Shown here: positions 1-9,906 of the stretch, in pieces | Layout: each line of letters starts with the position of its first letter | How positions within the stretch are numbered: position 1 is the stretch's first letter | Assembly: GCF_000771225.1 (NCBI RefSeq) | Contig: NZ_JDTZ01000005.1 | Location: 248,001-312,000 of the forward strand | Length of the DNA stretch: 64,000 bases | Origin: Bifidobacterium pseudolongum subsp. pseudolongum DSM 20099 | GTDB lineage: Bacteria > Actinomycetota > Actinomycetes > Actinomycetales > Bifidobacteriaceae | Reading direction: 5' to 3' | Made by a program: the position numbers and the translations under genes | Notes under the pieces: generated by a model | What the model was told of the DNA's origin: nothing | The model's database searches: none | Seen by the model: the letters and a program-made list of their open reading frames with translations, nothing else

Positions 1-223
1 TCAACGAACGCGTAGTTGCCATAGTAAGCGCACTGAACGCATGCCAATGACCAAACGCGCGTTTTTCCGGCCCGCATTCCGCAACGCGCGCAACAATCGC
101 CCACGTGCGCACGTTCGCTCACGGCATCAGTGCACTATTGTTCGCAATGGGGCCGGTCATACAATGGTCGCGGCCGCCAAGCGCGCCAATCCCCCTATGC
201 CCGAAATCAGGAAGGAAACCGCC

Positions 224-1477
224 GTGCAACCGATGACCCGTGACACGATCACACCGAAGGATTCATCGGAAGGCGGCGGGCCCAGACGCTCTCATGACCG
301 GCTCATCACGCGCGACATCGCGCTCATCATGGCGGGCACGTTCTTCTACATGACGAGCAGCATGATGGGTACGCCAATCATCGCGGGCTTTTCGCAATCG
401 CTCGGCGCGAACGGCGCGATCATGGGCTTCATCGCCGGCGCGCTCTCGCTCAGCTCGCTCGTGTGCCGCCCGATCGCGGGCAATCTTTCGGACCGCACGA
501 GCAAACGGCGGCTCGCGATCCTCGGCGCATCACTCTTCCTCATCGCGAACCTGTGGTATTACTTCGTGCCGAACACCGGCTGGCTGCTGTGCGCGCGCAT
601 CCTCAACGGCATCGGCTTCGCGTGCATCTCCGTGTGCATGTCCACGTGGCTGTCGATGCTGCTGCCGATTTCGCGCATGGGCGCCGGCATGGGCCTCTAC
701 GGCACGATGAACGCCCTCGCGCAGGCGGTCGGCCCCGACCTCGGCATCCGCGCCTCGCGCGCGATCGGCTACCGGCACACGTTCCTCATCGCCGCCGGAC
801 TCGCCGCGTGCATCATCGTGTGCGTCCTGCTGATCAAGGACGGCGGCGTGCCGGTGCGCGAGCGCCTGAGCGCGCATGCAGGCGGCGGCAGGCACCGCCT
901 CCACCTCGACTCGCTTTTCGAGCCGAAGGTCATTCCGCTCGCGCTGATCTTCATGCTGTTCGCGATCCCGTACTTCGCGAACCAGTCGTTTATCGTCGAA
1001 TACGCGGCGGCGAAGCACGCGCACGTGATCGTCTCGCTGTTCTTCCCGTGCTATGCACTTACGCTGCTCGTCTCGCGCATCCTCCTGCGCAACTGGTTCG
1101 ACACGAAGAGCTTCCTGTTCTTCATGATCACGGGAACGGTATGCCAGGTACTCATGCTCGGTTCGCTCGCCGCGATGGCGAACAACTGGTTCATCGTGTT
1201 CGCGGGCATCGCGACGGTGGGCGCATACGGCATGATGAGCTCCATCACGCAGGCGAAGGCGGTCGTGATCGCGGGCAAGGCGCGCAGTGGCATGGCGAAC
1301 ACCACGTATTACGCGGGCATCGACCTTGGCATGTTCCTGGGGCCGCTCATCGGCGGTTTCCTGTACGGCGGACTGCCAATCAGCTGGTTCTACCCGGCCC
1401 TGCTCGTGACGATGCCGCTCGCATGGGCTGTCTACATCCCGTTCCACCGCATGCACGGCGCGCGCAAAGACATCTGA
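224..1477 (+). CDS. MFS transporter (12-TM drug/sugar exporter type)
   Basis: Predicted proton-driven export or uptake of a small molecule across the cytoplasmic membrane; the substrate is unknown. The 417-residue product has about 12 hydrophobic segments, and the loop after TM2 carries the MFS motif-A pattern GNLSDRTSKRR. I chose the GTG at 224 because a strong Shine-Dalgarno sequence (AGGAAGG, 209-215) sits 8 nt upstream. Longer in-frame starts back to 41 add a basic, non-hydrophobic leader with no ribosome site. The gene stands alone ahead of gdhA. Positions 1-223 show nothing else that I can support. Confidence 0.75.
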   Translation: MQPMTRDTITPKDSSEGGGPRRSHDRLITRDIALIMAGTFFYMTSSMMGTPIIAGFSQSLGANGAIMGFIAGALSLSSLVCRPIAGNLSDRTSKRRLAILGASLFLIANLWYYFVPNTGWLLCARILNGIGFACISVCMSTWLSMLLPISRMGAGMGLYGTMNALAQAVGPDLGIRASRAIGYRHTFLIAAGLAACIIVCVLLIKDGGVPVRERLSAHAGGGRHRLHLDSLFEPKVIPLALIFMLFAIPYFANQSFIVEYAAAKHAHVIVSLFFPCYALTLLVSRILLRNWFDTKSFLFFMITGTVCQVLMLGSLAAMANNWFIVFAGIATVGAYGMMSSITQAKAVVIAGKARSGMANTTYYAGIDLGMFLGPLIGGFLYGGLPISWFYPALLVTMPLAWAVYIPFHRMHGARKDI

Positions 1478-1566
1478 CGAGACCAGTCGGCCGGCGCGAT
1501 GACAGCGTTGGCGAAAAGACCATCCACAAAATGAGTATGTGCTTGTGCGGGTGTTTTCGCTGTCTT

Positions 1567-1572
1567 TAGAAT
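1567..1572 (+). promoter_or_regulatory. Candidate -10 of gdhA promoter
   Basis: TAGAAT lies 40 nt before the gdhA start. TTGTGC at 1543-1548, 18 nt further up, is a possible but poor -35. Confidence 0.4.
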
Positions 1573-1594
1573 GATGCTGTTTTGTCCATTATGA

Positions 1595-2959
<1,365 letters not shown>

Positions 2960-2985
2960 TCCGCGGCGAATCACCAGACGTGAAT

Positions 2986-3014
2986 AGCGCGCTCCCGTCA
3001 GGGGCGCGCTTTTC
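2986..3014 (+). terminator. Terminator of gdhA
   Basis: Stem AGCGCGCTCCC paired with GGGGCGCGCT (one bulged T), loop GTCA, then a short run of T. The alternative upstream start of the next gene (3017) would fall directly on this element, which argues for the later start at 3065. Confidence 0.7.
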
Positions 3015-3052
3015 TTATGGATAAACGCCGCCGCACACCCCACGCGCGTTCT

Positions 3053-3058
3053 TATGCT
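3053..3058 (+). promoter_or_regulatory. -10 hexamer of a leaderless promoter
   Basis: TATGCT ends 6 nt before the ATG at 3065 and there is no Shine-Dalgarno sequence, so the transcript probably begins at the start codon. Confidence 0.5.
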
Positions 3059-3064
3059 GGACGT

Positions 3065-3877
3065 ATGGCAAAGGTGTATTCGAGGGGTCCCCATGCGCAT
3101 ACAACGCGCGTCGTCGGAGCGATCACACGCGCGCGCAAACCACAGAAAGTGGTGACGGCGAAGAAGCTGCGCGAGCAAAAGGCGCGCACGGAGCAGGTCA
3201 AGGAGAGCCGCGCGATGCGCAAGATGCTGCGCGAGAAGCCGAAACTGCGCGGCTGGCTGCACCTCATCGCCTTCCCCTTCTCCGTGGCCACGTCGGTGCT
3301 GCTGATTGTGCTCGCCCCATCCGGCTGGATGAAGGCGGGTGTGAGCGTCTACGGCGCCACGATCATGCTGCTGTTCGGTGTGAGCGCCGCACTGCACTTG
3401 GGGCACGGGCATTTCCCGCGGCTTGTGGATGAGGTGCTGTGCCGCATCGACTATTCGAACATCTTCCTCGTGATCGCCGGCACATGCACACCGTTCCTGT
3501 TCGCGCTCGACAACTGGACGGTGTGCTGGACGTACATCGGCATCATATGGATCACGGCGATTATGGGCACGCTCGTGCATCTCGTCTACCCGGTGGGTTT
3601 GGACTGGCTGTTCACGATCGTGTACATTGTGCTGGGGCTCGCGCCGATCACGATCATCCACCTGTTCTGGAAATCGCCATACATCGGACCGGTCCCCACG
3701 ATTCTCGTGATCGCGGGCGGCGCGTGCTACATCGCCGGCGCGGTCTGCTTCGCGCTACGCAAGCCGAATCCGGTGCCCAAGTGGTTCGGGTTCCATGAAC
3801 TATTCCATTTGGGCACGATCGGCGGGTACGTGTGCCATGTCATCGCCCTGTTCATGACCGTTCTGGCGATGCGCTAG
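3065..3877 (+). CDS. Haemolysin III / PAQR family membrane protein
   Basis: A seven-helix integral membrane protein of the HlyIII/PAQR family. Members are proposed to be metal-dependent membrane hydrolases or regulators, but no firm reaction is known for bacterial ones. It has a basic cytosolic N-terminus of about 60 residues. Family histidines and acidic residues are visible in SAALHLGHGHFP, in DYSNIFLVIAGTCTPF, and near the C-terminus in FHELFHLGTIGGYVCH. The ATG at 3065 is preferred because a TATGCT -10 lies 6 nt upstream. The 3' end overlaps the convergent VanZ-RDD gene by 26 bp. Confidence 0.8.
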   Translation: MAKVYSRGPHAHTTRVVGAITRARKPQKVVTAKKLREQKARTEQVKESRAMRKMLREKPKLRGWLHLIAFPFSVATSVLLIVLAPSGWMKAGVSVYGATIMLLFGVSAALHLGHGHFPRLVDEVLCRIDYSNIFLVIAGTCTPFLFALDNWTVCWTYIGIIWITAIMGTLVHLVYPVGLDWLFTIVYIVLGLAPITIIHLFWKSPYIGPVPTILVIAGGACYIAGAVCFALRKPNPVPKWFGFHELFHLGTIGGYVCHVIALFMTVLAMR

Positions 3878-4934
3878 CGACGGTCGCGGGGATCATGTCC
3901 CACGGCATGCGCTTCGCGACGAGCCAGAAGACCAGCAGCGCGAACGTGAGCCACCAGAACGGCTGGTTCGCGCCGTCCACAAGCAGCAGGTACCACGTAC
4001 CCAGCACCGCGGTGCGCGTCACGTAGAACGCCACGCGGTACGTGCCGGTGCGCGGCGCCGATTCCACGGTCATCTGCGTGTATTGGCAGCCGAGCGTCTG
4101 GCCGCGGTGGCGCCACGGAATCCACACTTCGAACGCGGCGAACGCGCACACGGCCAGCAGGCGCGGCACCCACTCCACGAGCTCGGTGCCCACCTCGAAT
4201 GCGCCGACGTTGAAGCGGCCGTTGTTGAGCGGCACCGCGAGCTTGTAGAACGCGTACATGAATGCGATGGAGATCGTGAACACACAGATCTGCATGAGGA
4301 TCACATCGATGATGAGCGCGACGGCGCGGTGCACGAATCCGGGCCGGGTCACCATGCCGCCCGTCTCGATCTGTTTCTTCGGCCAGACGAGTCCGATCAG
4401 TTTGGCGATGCCGAAGCCGATCACCGCGCCAAGTGTATTCGTGAGCATGTCATCCACGTCGAACTGCCGGTAGGCGCACGGGTAGAGGCCCCAGAAGCCG
4501 GTGAGCTGCGACGTTTCGATGAACACCGAGCAGCCGAACGAAAACGGCAGCGCCACCCAGAAGCGCCAGCCGGCCCAGCGGCACAGCATGAACCCCATCG
4601 GCATGAAGAACACGACGTTCATCACGAGCTGCAGCACGCCGTACAGGCCCGTCTGTGCGTCCTGGATGAATTTGAGCAGGTCGAGCTGGGGGAGCAGGTG
4701 GTGCGTCGCGCAGAACCGCACGGGATCGTCCGGCATCGGGTACAGCGTGAACGCCACCAGACCGAGCGCGTACAGCACCGCCAGATATGCGGACAGTCCG
4801 GCGGCGAGGCGCAAGCGGTGGTCCTTGTGGTACAGCATGGCCAGGATCGGCAATGTGAGCACTGCGGACGCGAACGGCCACAGAATGACCGCGAGCGTGA
4901 ACGAATCGCTGAATAATCCCAAATAACGAAGCAC
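3852..4934 (-). CDS. VanZ-like / RDD-domain fusion membrane protein
   Basis: The 360-residue membrane protein joins an N-terminal VanZ-like domain (about residues 1-185, ending with the family pattern of charged residues in YRQFDVDDMLTNTLGA) to a C-terminal RDD domain. The RDD domain shows FVHRAVALIIDVIL with its Arg and Asp, then WRHRGQTLG. VanZ relatives are linked to glycopeptide tolerance and RDD proteins to transport, but no reaction can be assigned here. The start is a GTG at 4934, because TACACT on this strand (4942-4947) lies 7 nt upstream and no ribosome site is present. The longer ORF from 5048 has a proline/arginine-rich leader unlike a coding region. Confidence 0.75.
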   Translation of the reverse strand: MLRYLGLFSDSFTLAVILWPFASAVLTLPILAMLYHKDHRLRLAAGLSAYLAVLYALGLVAFTLYPMPDDPVRFCATHHLLPQLDLLKFIQDAQTGLYGVLQLVMNVVFFMPMGFMLCRWAGWRFWVALPFSFGCSVFIETSQLTGFWGLYPCAYRQFDVDDMLTNTLGAVIGFGIAKLIGLVWPKKQIETGGMVTRPGFVHRAVALIIDVILMQICVFTISIAFMYAFYKLAVPLNNGRFNVGAFEVGTELVEWVPRLLAVCAFAAFEVWIPWRHRGQTLGCQYTQMTVESAPRTGTYRVAFYVTRTAVLGTWYLLLVDGANQPFWWLTFALLVFWLVAKRMPWDMIPATVASASPERS

Positions 4935-4941
4935 AAAGCCC

Positions 4942-4947
4942 AGTGTA
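4942..4947 (-). promoter_or_regulatory. -10 hexamer of a leaderless promoter
   Basis: TACACT on the minus strand ends 7 nt before the GTG start of the VanZ-RDD gene. Confidence 0.5.
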
Positions 4948-5073
4948 GCGGCCGTGCCCGGTTCCGGTCTGAGCAAAGGGGAGCGTGGGTGCGCGCGGTC
5001 GCGCGGATTGTGGATAACCGGGGCGTCGGTGCACATACGCCTGTGCAAGTTGCGCGGCTGGATTCGGCGCCCG

Positions 5074-5079
5074 TATCCT
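5074..5079 (+). promoter_or_regulatory. -10 hexamer of a leaderless promoter
   Basis: TATCCT ends 7 nt before the ATG at 5087. No Shine-Dalgarno sequence is present. Confidence 0.5.
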
Positions 5080-5086
5080 CACGTGC

Positions 5087-6097
5087 ATGAGAGCACATAC
5101 CCAAGCCGGCGAGCTCATGCGCGCCGCACAACAGCAGCGGCGGTGCGCGTTCGCCACCGACCAGTCCACGTATGCGGCGATGACGCGGCGCACTGCCGCC
5201 GGCGAATACGTCTCGCCGTACCAAGGGCTCTATGCGAACCGCACGCATTGGCAGACACTCACGGAGTGCGAGCGGTCGGCGTACATGGTGCGCGCGCTGC
5301 ACTGCAAAAAGCCGCACTGGGTGTTCACGGGGTACTCCGCGCTTGATGTGCAGGGAATCACGCATTCACGCTCTTCGCATGACGGCGCCGTGTGGATCGC
5401 AGACCACCAGCGCAACGCACACAAGCACAACTCGCCGCGCACGCCGTTGCGCAGAATCCATCTGCCGAGTGACGTGGGCACGCGGATCATCGACGGCATT
5501 CCCGTCACCGCCGGCGCGGTGACCGTGGCCGTCAGCATCGCGCATCTGCCGTTCATGCATGCGCTGCCGCTTGTGGACGACGCCCTGCGCAAAGGCGCCA
5601 CTGTAGAACAGCTTGAGGAATGCTGCCGGCAGTTGCGTGTGCTCACTCCGGCGCTGCGCACACTGCTGCATTGCGGCAATCCGAAGAGCGAGAGCGGGGG
5701 AGAGTCGATCGCCCGCGCGGCGATACGACTGCTCGGGTTCGCCGAGCCGCAGCTGCAGGTGGAGTTCCCCGACCTGCGCAATTCCGGGCATGTGATCAGG
5801 GTCGATATGCTGTGGCGGCTGCCGGATGGGCGCATGATCGTTCTGGAATTCGACGGCGTGCAGAAATACCTCGACCCGACGATGACCAGGCATCGCGATG
5901 TGCGCATTCTTGTGCAGACACAGGGGGAGCGGGATGAGTCGATACGCCGATCGGGTATGACGACAATTGTGCACTGCTTCTACGAAGATGTGGTGAATCT
6001 CCGTGTCTTCGATCGGTTGCTGCGCAACGCGGGAGTGCCGTGGGTAGGTGTGCCCAATGAGTTGCAAGGTGAGCTGCGCATGGCCCTGCAGGCGTAG
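5087..6097 (+). CDS. AbiEi-like / PD-(D/E)XK nuclease-fold (DUF559-type) protein
   Basis: The function is not established. The N-terminal part (about residues 5-75) resembles the winged-helix region of AbiEi-type antitoxins, with an Arg-rich helix then a short 'G.YVSPYQGLYAN' turn. The C-terminal part looks like a Vsr/DUF559 PD-(D/E)XK fold: a Glu in GGESIARAAIRLLGF, an Asp in IRVDMLW, and VLEFDGVQKY, followed by a strand that ends in the conserved VVNLR region. Related proteins are common orphans in bifidobacteria. No toxin or methylase gene is adjacent. The start is fixed by the leaderless-type -10 at 5074-5079. Immediately downstream lies the repeat array at 6197-6373. Confidence 0.6.
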   Translation: MRAHTQAGELMRAAQQQRRCAFATDQSTYAAMTRRTAAGEYVSPYQGLYANRTHWQTLTECERSAYMVRALHCKKPHWVFTGYSALDVQGITHSRSSHDGAVWIADHQRNAHKHNSPRTPLRRIHLPSDVGTRIIDGIPVTAGAVTVAVSIAHLPFMHALPLVDDALRKGATVEQLEECCRQLRVLTPALRTLLHCGNPKSESGGESIARAAIRLLGFAEPQLQVEFPDLRNSGHVIRVDMLWRLPDGRMIVLEFDGVQKYLDPTMTRHRDVRILVQTQGERDESIRRSGMTTIVHCFYEDVVNLRVFDRLLRNAGVPWVGVPNELQGELRMALQA

Positions 6098-6196
6098 CGT
6101 CAGCTGACAACAACCAACAGCGGCCAACAGCCTGACCACCGACCACGGCAACCAGCAACCTCCCACAGACACCACTCGACCACCAACACCACCGAT
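6098..6196. other. CA-rich intergenic stretch
   Basis: A strand-asymmetric stretch, rich in CAAC/CCAC on the plus strand, between the nuclease-fold gene and the repeat array. No gene, promoter or hairpin is evident. Confidence 0.4.
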
Positions 6197-6373
6197 TTGC
6201 GTGCGAATTGTACGCAGAGAACAAGAGCCTGCGTACAATTCGCACGCAATCAGGTCTTGTAGCGCAAGAATTTTACGCAGATGACTCTAGACCGCGTACA
6301 ATTCGTACGATAATCCTTATGCAAGCGCAAGAATTTTACGCAACCTCCCATTTTCTGCGTACAATTCGCGCGC
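6197..6373. repeat. Array of six alternating 17-bp palindrome-like units, 31/32-bp spacing
   Basis: Units start at 6199, 6231, 6262, 6294, 6325 and 6357, spaced 32, 31, 32, 31 and 32 bp. Orientation alternates: units 2, 4 and 6 read GCGTACAATTCGCACGC, GCGTACAATTCGTACGA and GCGTACAATTCGCGCGC. Units 1, 3 and 5 are the same consensus on the other strand; units 3 and 5 are identical, GCGCAAGAATTTTACGC. The overall period is 63 bp. Units 1 and 2 together form a perfect 21-bp inverted repeat (6197-6217 with 6229-6249) around an 11-nt loop. The array resembles a REP/BIME element or a multi-operator region and lies between a gene end and a terminator. Confidence 0.85.
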
Positions 6374-6422
6374 TACCAAGCGAAGAAGATGGCATTGCGC
6401 AGCCACAGCCACGCAGGATATG

Positions 6423-6450
6423 AAAAAGCGCGGGGAGACCCGCGCTTTTT
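6423..6450 (-). terminator. Terminator of the gyrA-DUF3566 transcript (symmetric)
   Basis: Perfect 12-bp stem AAAAAGCGCGGG / CCCGCGCTTTTT around GAGA. The A and T flanks make it work in either direction. It sits 14 nt past the stop of the DUF3566 gene. Confidence 0.85.
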
Positions 6451-6464
6451 CCGGATGGAACGAA

Positions 6465-7022
6465 TCAGTCGTCGCCGAGCGTGATGTGCACGCCGCCGAC
6501 GAGGGCGCTGACCACGTTGTAGAGGAGCGCGAAGATCGTGACGAGGATTGTGATCAGCACGATTTCTGCAATCGAGAAGATCGTGACGCCACTGAGGATG
6601 GTGGGCAGCGAGAAGATGTTCGCCAGATTCACGCCACCGGCGTCGAGGCCGGCGGACGAGACGATCTGCGTCACTTGGTCGAAGACACCCACGACCTTGA
6701 GCAGTGACCACAGCAGGGCCACCGCGATGATCTGGATGAGGGCGCCCGCCACCGAAAGCATGAACGTGACCTTGGCCACCGACCATGCGTCGATGCGCGT
6801 GAGCGAGAGGTTCATGCGGCGCGCACGCGGCTTCTTGCCACGCTGCGTGGGGCGCACGGGCTTGTTTTCGTCCGGGCGGTCCTTGTCTGCGATCAAAGGC
6901 TGGTTCGATGCGGAACGCGCCACGCGCGGTCCATGCGCATCGTGGCCACCGGCCCCGCCCACCATGGAACGGGTCGTGTTTTCCAGCGTATTGCCGGGAG
7001 TGCCGCCGCTATTGTCGCTCAT
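6465..7022 (-). CDS. DUF3566 transmembrane protein
   Basis: A membrane protein of unknown function, found beside gyrA throughout Actinobacteria. Of 185 residues, the first 65 or so are polar and low-complexity, ending in a basic patch (QRGKKPRARR). The DUF3566 core follows, with two hydrophobic segments (around residues 80-105 and 145-170) that flank an amphipathic loop. AAGGAG lies 6 nt before the ATG. The 71-nt gap after gyrA holds no terminator, so it is probably cotranscribed with gyrA. Confidence 0.85.
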   Translation of the reverse strand: MSDNSGGTPGNTLENTTRSMVGGAGGHDAHGPRVARSASNQPLIADKDRPDENKPVRPTQRGKKPRARRMNLSLTRIDAWSVAKVTFMLSVAGALIQIIAVALLWSLLKVVGVFDQVTQIVSSAGLDAGGVNLANIFSLPTILSGVTIFSIAEIVLITILVTIFALLYNVVSALVGGVHITLGDD

Positions 7023-7093
7023 GTGCTGCTCCTTGAAATGGTCTGGCTCACAGTCGAGGGTACCAACGTTCGGGGACGTCGTGGCGCGGCCGC

Positions 7094-9859
7094 TCAGGCC
7101 TCGTCAGACGCCTCGCCACCGCTTTCCTCGGTGCGTTCGATCGCTTCGGAATTCTCTGTGACGAGCGGCATGCCGCTCGCCTCCGCAGTGCTCACTTCGA
7201 ACACGGGCTCGCCCTGCGCCGGCTGGATCGAACTGGCCGAGCCGGAAGACTCGGTCGTCATCGTCTCGCCGTCAGCTTCGTCTTCCGCTTCGGCGTTGCG
7301 CGCGATCGAGATAATCTCGTCGTTCTTCTCTGGCTTCGCGAAGGTCACGCCCTGCGTGGTGCGGCCGGTGCGCTTGACTTCGTTCACGTTGGCGCGAATG
7401 ACCTTGCCGGACGTCATGATCGCCATCACCTGGTCCTCTTCGGAGACCACAAGGGCACCCACAAGGAATCCACGGCCTTCCACGAGCTGCACGGCCTTGA
7501 CGCCGAAGCCGTTGCGGCCCTGCAGTCGGTATTCGCTCAGCGCGGTGCGCTTGGCGAAGCCTTCGTTCGTGACCACGAACAGGTCCTTGTCGCTGTCGCC
7601 CCACACCACGTCCATCGCCAGCAGTTCGTCGCCGTCGCGGAACTTCATGCCCTGCACGCCGGCGGTCTGGCGGCCCATCGGGCGCAGCTGGTCGTCGTCT
7701 GCGCGGAACTTGAGGCTCATGCCATGCTTGGAAACGAGGATGATGTCGTCCTCCGCGTTGCACAGGTTGGCGCCAATCAGTTCGTCGACCGTCTCGCCGT
7801 TCTCGTCGGTCATGAGGCGCACGGCGATCAGGCCGCCCTGGCGCGGCGAATCGTATTCGCTCAGGCGCGTCTTCTTGACCTTGCCGGAACGCGTGGCGAG
7901 CACGAGGTACTTCGCCACCTCGTAGTTCGGGATCGCCAGCACGGCCTGAATCGTCTCGTCGGGCGCGAACTGCAGCAGGTTCGCCACATGTTGCCCCTTC
8001 GAATCGCGTGAGCCCTCGGGCAGCTCGTACGCCTTGCAGCGGTACACGCGGCCCTTGTTGGTGAAGAAGAGCAGCCAGTTGTGCGTGCTCGTCAGGAAGA
8101 AGTGGTCCACCACATCGTCGTCGCGCAGCTTGGCGCCCTTGATGCCCTTGCCGCCGCGGTGCTGTGCGCGGTATTCGTCGGCCTTGGTGCGCTTGATGAA
8201 CCCGGCGTGCGTGACTGTGACCACCACGTTCTCCTCGGCGATCAGGTCCTCCACGTTCATCTCGCCGGAGAACGGCAGGATGCGCGTGCGGCGGTCGTCG
8301 CCGTACTTGGCCACGATCTCGTCGAGCTCGTCGCCCACGATCTTGCGCTGGCGTTCCGGGCGGGCCAGGATGTCGGCGTAGTCGGTGATCCTGCGCATGA
8401 GCTCGTCGTGTTCGTCGAGAATCTTCTGGCGTTCGAGCGCGGCCAGACGGCGCAGCTGCATCGCCAGGATCGCGTCGGCCTGGATCTCGTCCACCGTGAG
8501 CAGGTCCATGAGGCCCGTGCGCGCGACTTCCACTGTGCGCGAGCTGCGGATGAGGTGGATCACCTCGTCGATCATGTCGAGCGCCTTGAGGTAGCCCTGC
8601 AGGATGTGGTCGCGTTCTTCGGCCTCGCGCTTGAGGTACGCGGTGCGGCGCGCGATCACGTCGAGCTGGTGGCTGACCCAGTGGCGGATGAACGCGTCGA
8701 GGCTCAGCGTGCGTGGCACGCCATCGACGAGTGCGAGCATGTTCGCGCCGAATGTTTGCTGCAGTTGCGAATGCTTGTACAGGTTGTTGAGCACGACCTT
8801 CGGCACGGCGTCGCGCTTCAGCACGAGCACGAGGCGCTGGCCGGTGCGGCCCGACGTCTCGTCGCGCATGTCGGCGATGCCCTGGATCTTGCCGTCGCGC
8901 ACAGCCTCGCGGATCGAGACGACGAGGCGGTCCGGATTCACCTGGTACGGCAGTTCCGTGACCACGAGGCACATGCGCCCCTTGATCTCTTCAGTGTTGA
9001 CGACCGCGCGCATCGTGATGAGGCCACGGCCCGTGCGGTACGCCTGCTCGATGCCCTTGTGGCCGAGGATCGTGGCGCCGGTGGGGAAGTCAGGGCCCTT
9101 GATGCGCTCGATCAGTGCGTCAAGCAGTTCCTCGCGCGTGGCTTCGGGGTGGTCGAGCGCCCAATGCACGCCGTCGGCGACTTCACGCATGTTGTGCGGC
9201 GGGATGTTCGTGGCCATGCCGACCGCGATGCCGGACGACCCATTGACGAGCAGGTTCGGGAAGCGCGCGGGCAGTACGGTGGGCTCCTGCGTCTTACCGT
9301 CGTAGTTCGGCACGAAGTCGACGGTGTCTTTGTCGATGTCGCGCACGAGTTCCATCGCGAGCGGGGCCATGCGGCATTCGGTGTAACGCATGGCGGCGGC
9401 CGGGTCGTCGCCGGGGGAGCCGAAGTTGCCCTGGCCGTCCACGAGCAGGTAGCGCATCGACCAATCCTGCGCCATGCGCACCAGGGTGTCGTAGATCGCG
9501 GAATCGCCGTGCGGGTGGTACTTGCCCATCACGTCGCCCACGACGCGCGAGCACTTGTTGTAGCCGCGGTCGGGGCGGTAGCCGCCGTCGTACATCGCAT
9601 AGACCACGCGGCGGTGCACCGGCTTCATGCCGTCGCGCACGTCGGGAAGCGCGCGTTCCACAATCACGGAAAGCGCGTACGAAAGATACGACTGGCGCAT
9701 CTCTTCCTGCAGGTCGACGGGCTGCACGCGGTTGCCCTTGAGCAGGCCATAGTCGGTGTTGTCCGCCTCTTGCGGGCTGAGCGGTTCGAGTGCGCCGGCG
9801 TGCAGCGCGTTCTCGTCGTCGGCGTTGTCTGCGCCGGTGTTGGTGGGTTCGTCTGCCAA
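7094..9859 (-). CDS. gyrA: DNA gyrase subunit A
   Basis: Breakage-reunion subunit of gyrase, which together with GyrB introduces negative supercoils. Catalytic Tyr159 is in AAAMRYTE. The quinolone-resistance region reads [13 protein letters not shown] with Ser120 and Asp124, the drug-sensitive residues at the positions equivalent to E. coli 83 and 87. The C-terminal beta-pinwheel contains a GyrA-box-like QGRNGFG and similar blades, then an acidic tail. The start codon is TTG (plus-strand CAA at 9857-9859) with AAGGA 6 nt upstream. It follows gyrB by 47 nt and is transcribed with it away from oriC. Confidence 0.98.
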   Translation of the reverse strand: MADEPTNTGADNADDENALHAGALEPLSPQEADNTDYGLLKGNRVQPVDLQEEMRQSYLSYALSVIVERALPDVRDGMKPVHRRVVYAMYDGGYRPDRGYNKCSRVVGDVMGKYHPHGDSAIYDTLVRMAQDWSMRYLLVDGQGNFGSPGDDPAAAMRYTECRMAPLAMELVRDIDKDTVDFVPNYDGKTQEPTVLPARFPNLLVNGSSGIAVGMATNIPPHNMREVADGVHWALDHPEATREELLDALIERIKGPDFPTGATILGHKGIEQAYRTGRGLITMRAVVNTEEIKGRMCLVVTELPYQVNPDRLVVSIREAVRDGKIQGIADMRDETSGRTGQRLVLVLKRDAVPKVVLNNLYKHSQLQQTFGANMLALVDGVPRTLSLDAFIRHWVSHQLDVIARRTAYLKREAEERDHILQGYLKALDMIDEVIHLIRSSRTVEVARTGLMDLLTVDEIQADAILAMQLRRLAALERQKILDEHDELMRRITDYADILARPERQRKIVGDELDEIVAKYGDDRRTRILPFSGEMNVEDLIAEENVVVTVTHAGFIKRTKADEYRAQHRGGKGIKGAKLRDDDVVDHFFLTSTHNWLLFFTNKGRVYRCKAYELPEGSRDSKGQHVANLLQFAPDETIQAVLAIPNYEVAKYLVLATRSGKVKKTRLSEYDSPRQGGLIAVRLMTDENGETVDELIGANLCNAEDDIILVSKHGMSLKFRADDDQLRPMGRQTAGVQGMKFRDGDELLAMDVVWGDSDKDLFVVTNEGFAKRTALSEYRLQGRNGFGVKAVQLVEGRGFLVGALVVSEEDQVMAIMTSGKVIRANVNEVKRTGRTTQGVTFAKPEKNDEIISIARNAEAEDEADGETMTTESSGSASSIQPAQGEPVFEVSTAEASGMPLVTENSEAIERTEESGGEASDEA

Positions 9860-9906
9860 TTGAAGTCCTTAACCTAGTGTTCCGTTCACATTCCAAAAAC
9901 CGCGCG

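Noticed and set aside
6197-6373. CRISPR array
   Set aside because: Spacing is regular, but the units are only 17 bp with 14-15-bp spacers and alternate in orientation, and no cas gene is present.
6208-6423. Open frame with a 21-residue repeat (RTIRT ... AQEFYA) across the repeat array
   Set aside because: The array period of 63 bp is divisible by three, so any open frame shows the same repeat. There is no ribosome site, the start would be TTG, and the units alternate in orientation, which fits DNA-level function better than protein.
8081-9877. Long plus-strand ORFs opposite gyrA and gyrB (up to about 740 codons)
   Set aside because: These are mirror frames of high-GC coding sequence. Their products are rich in Ala, Arg, His and Val and match no fold, whereas gyrA and gyrB are unmistakable.
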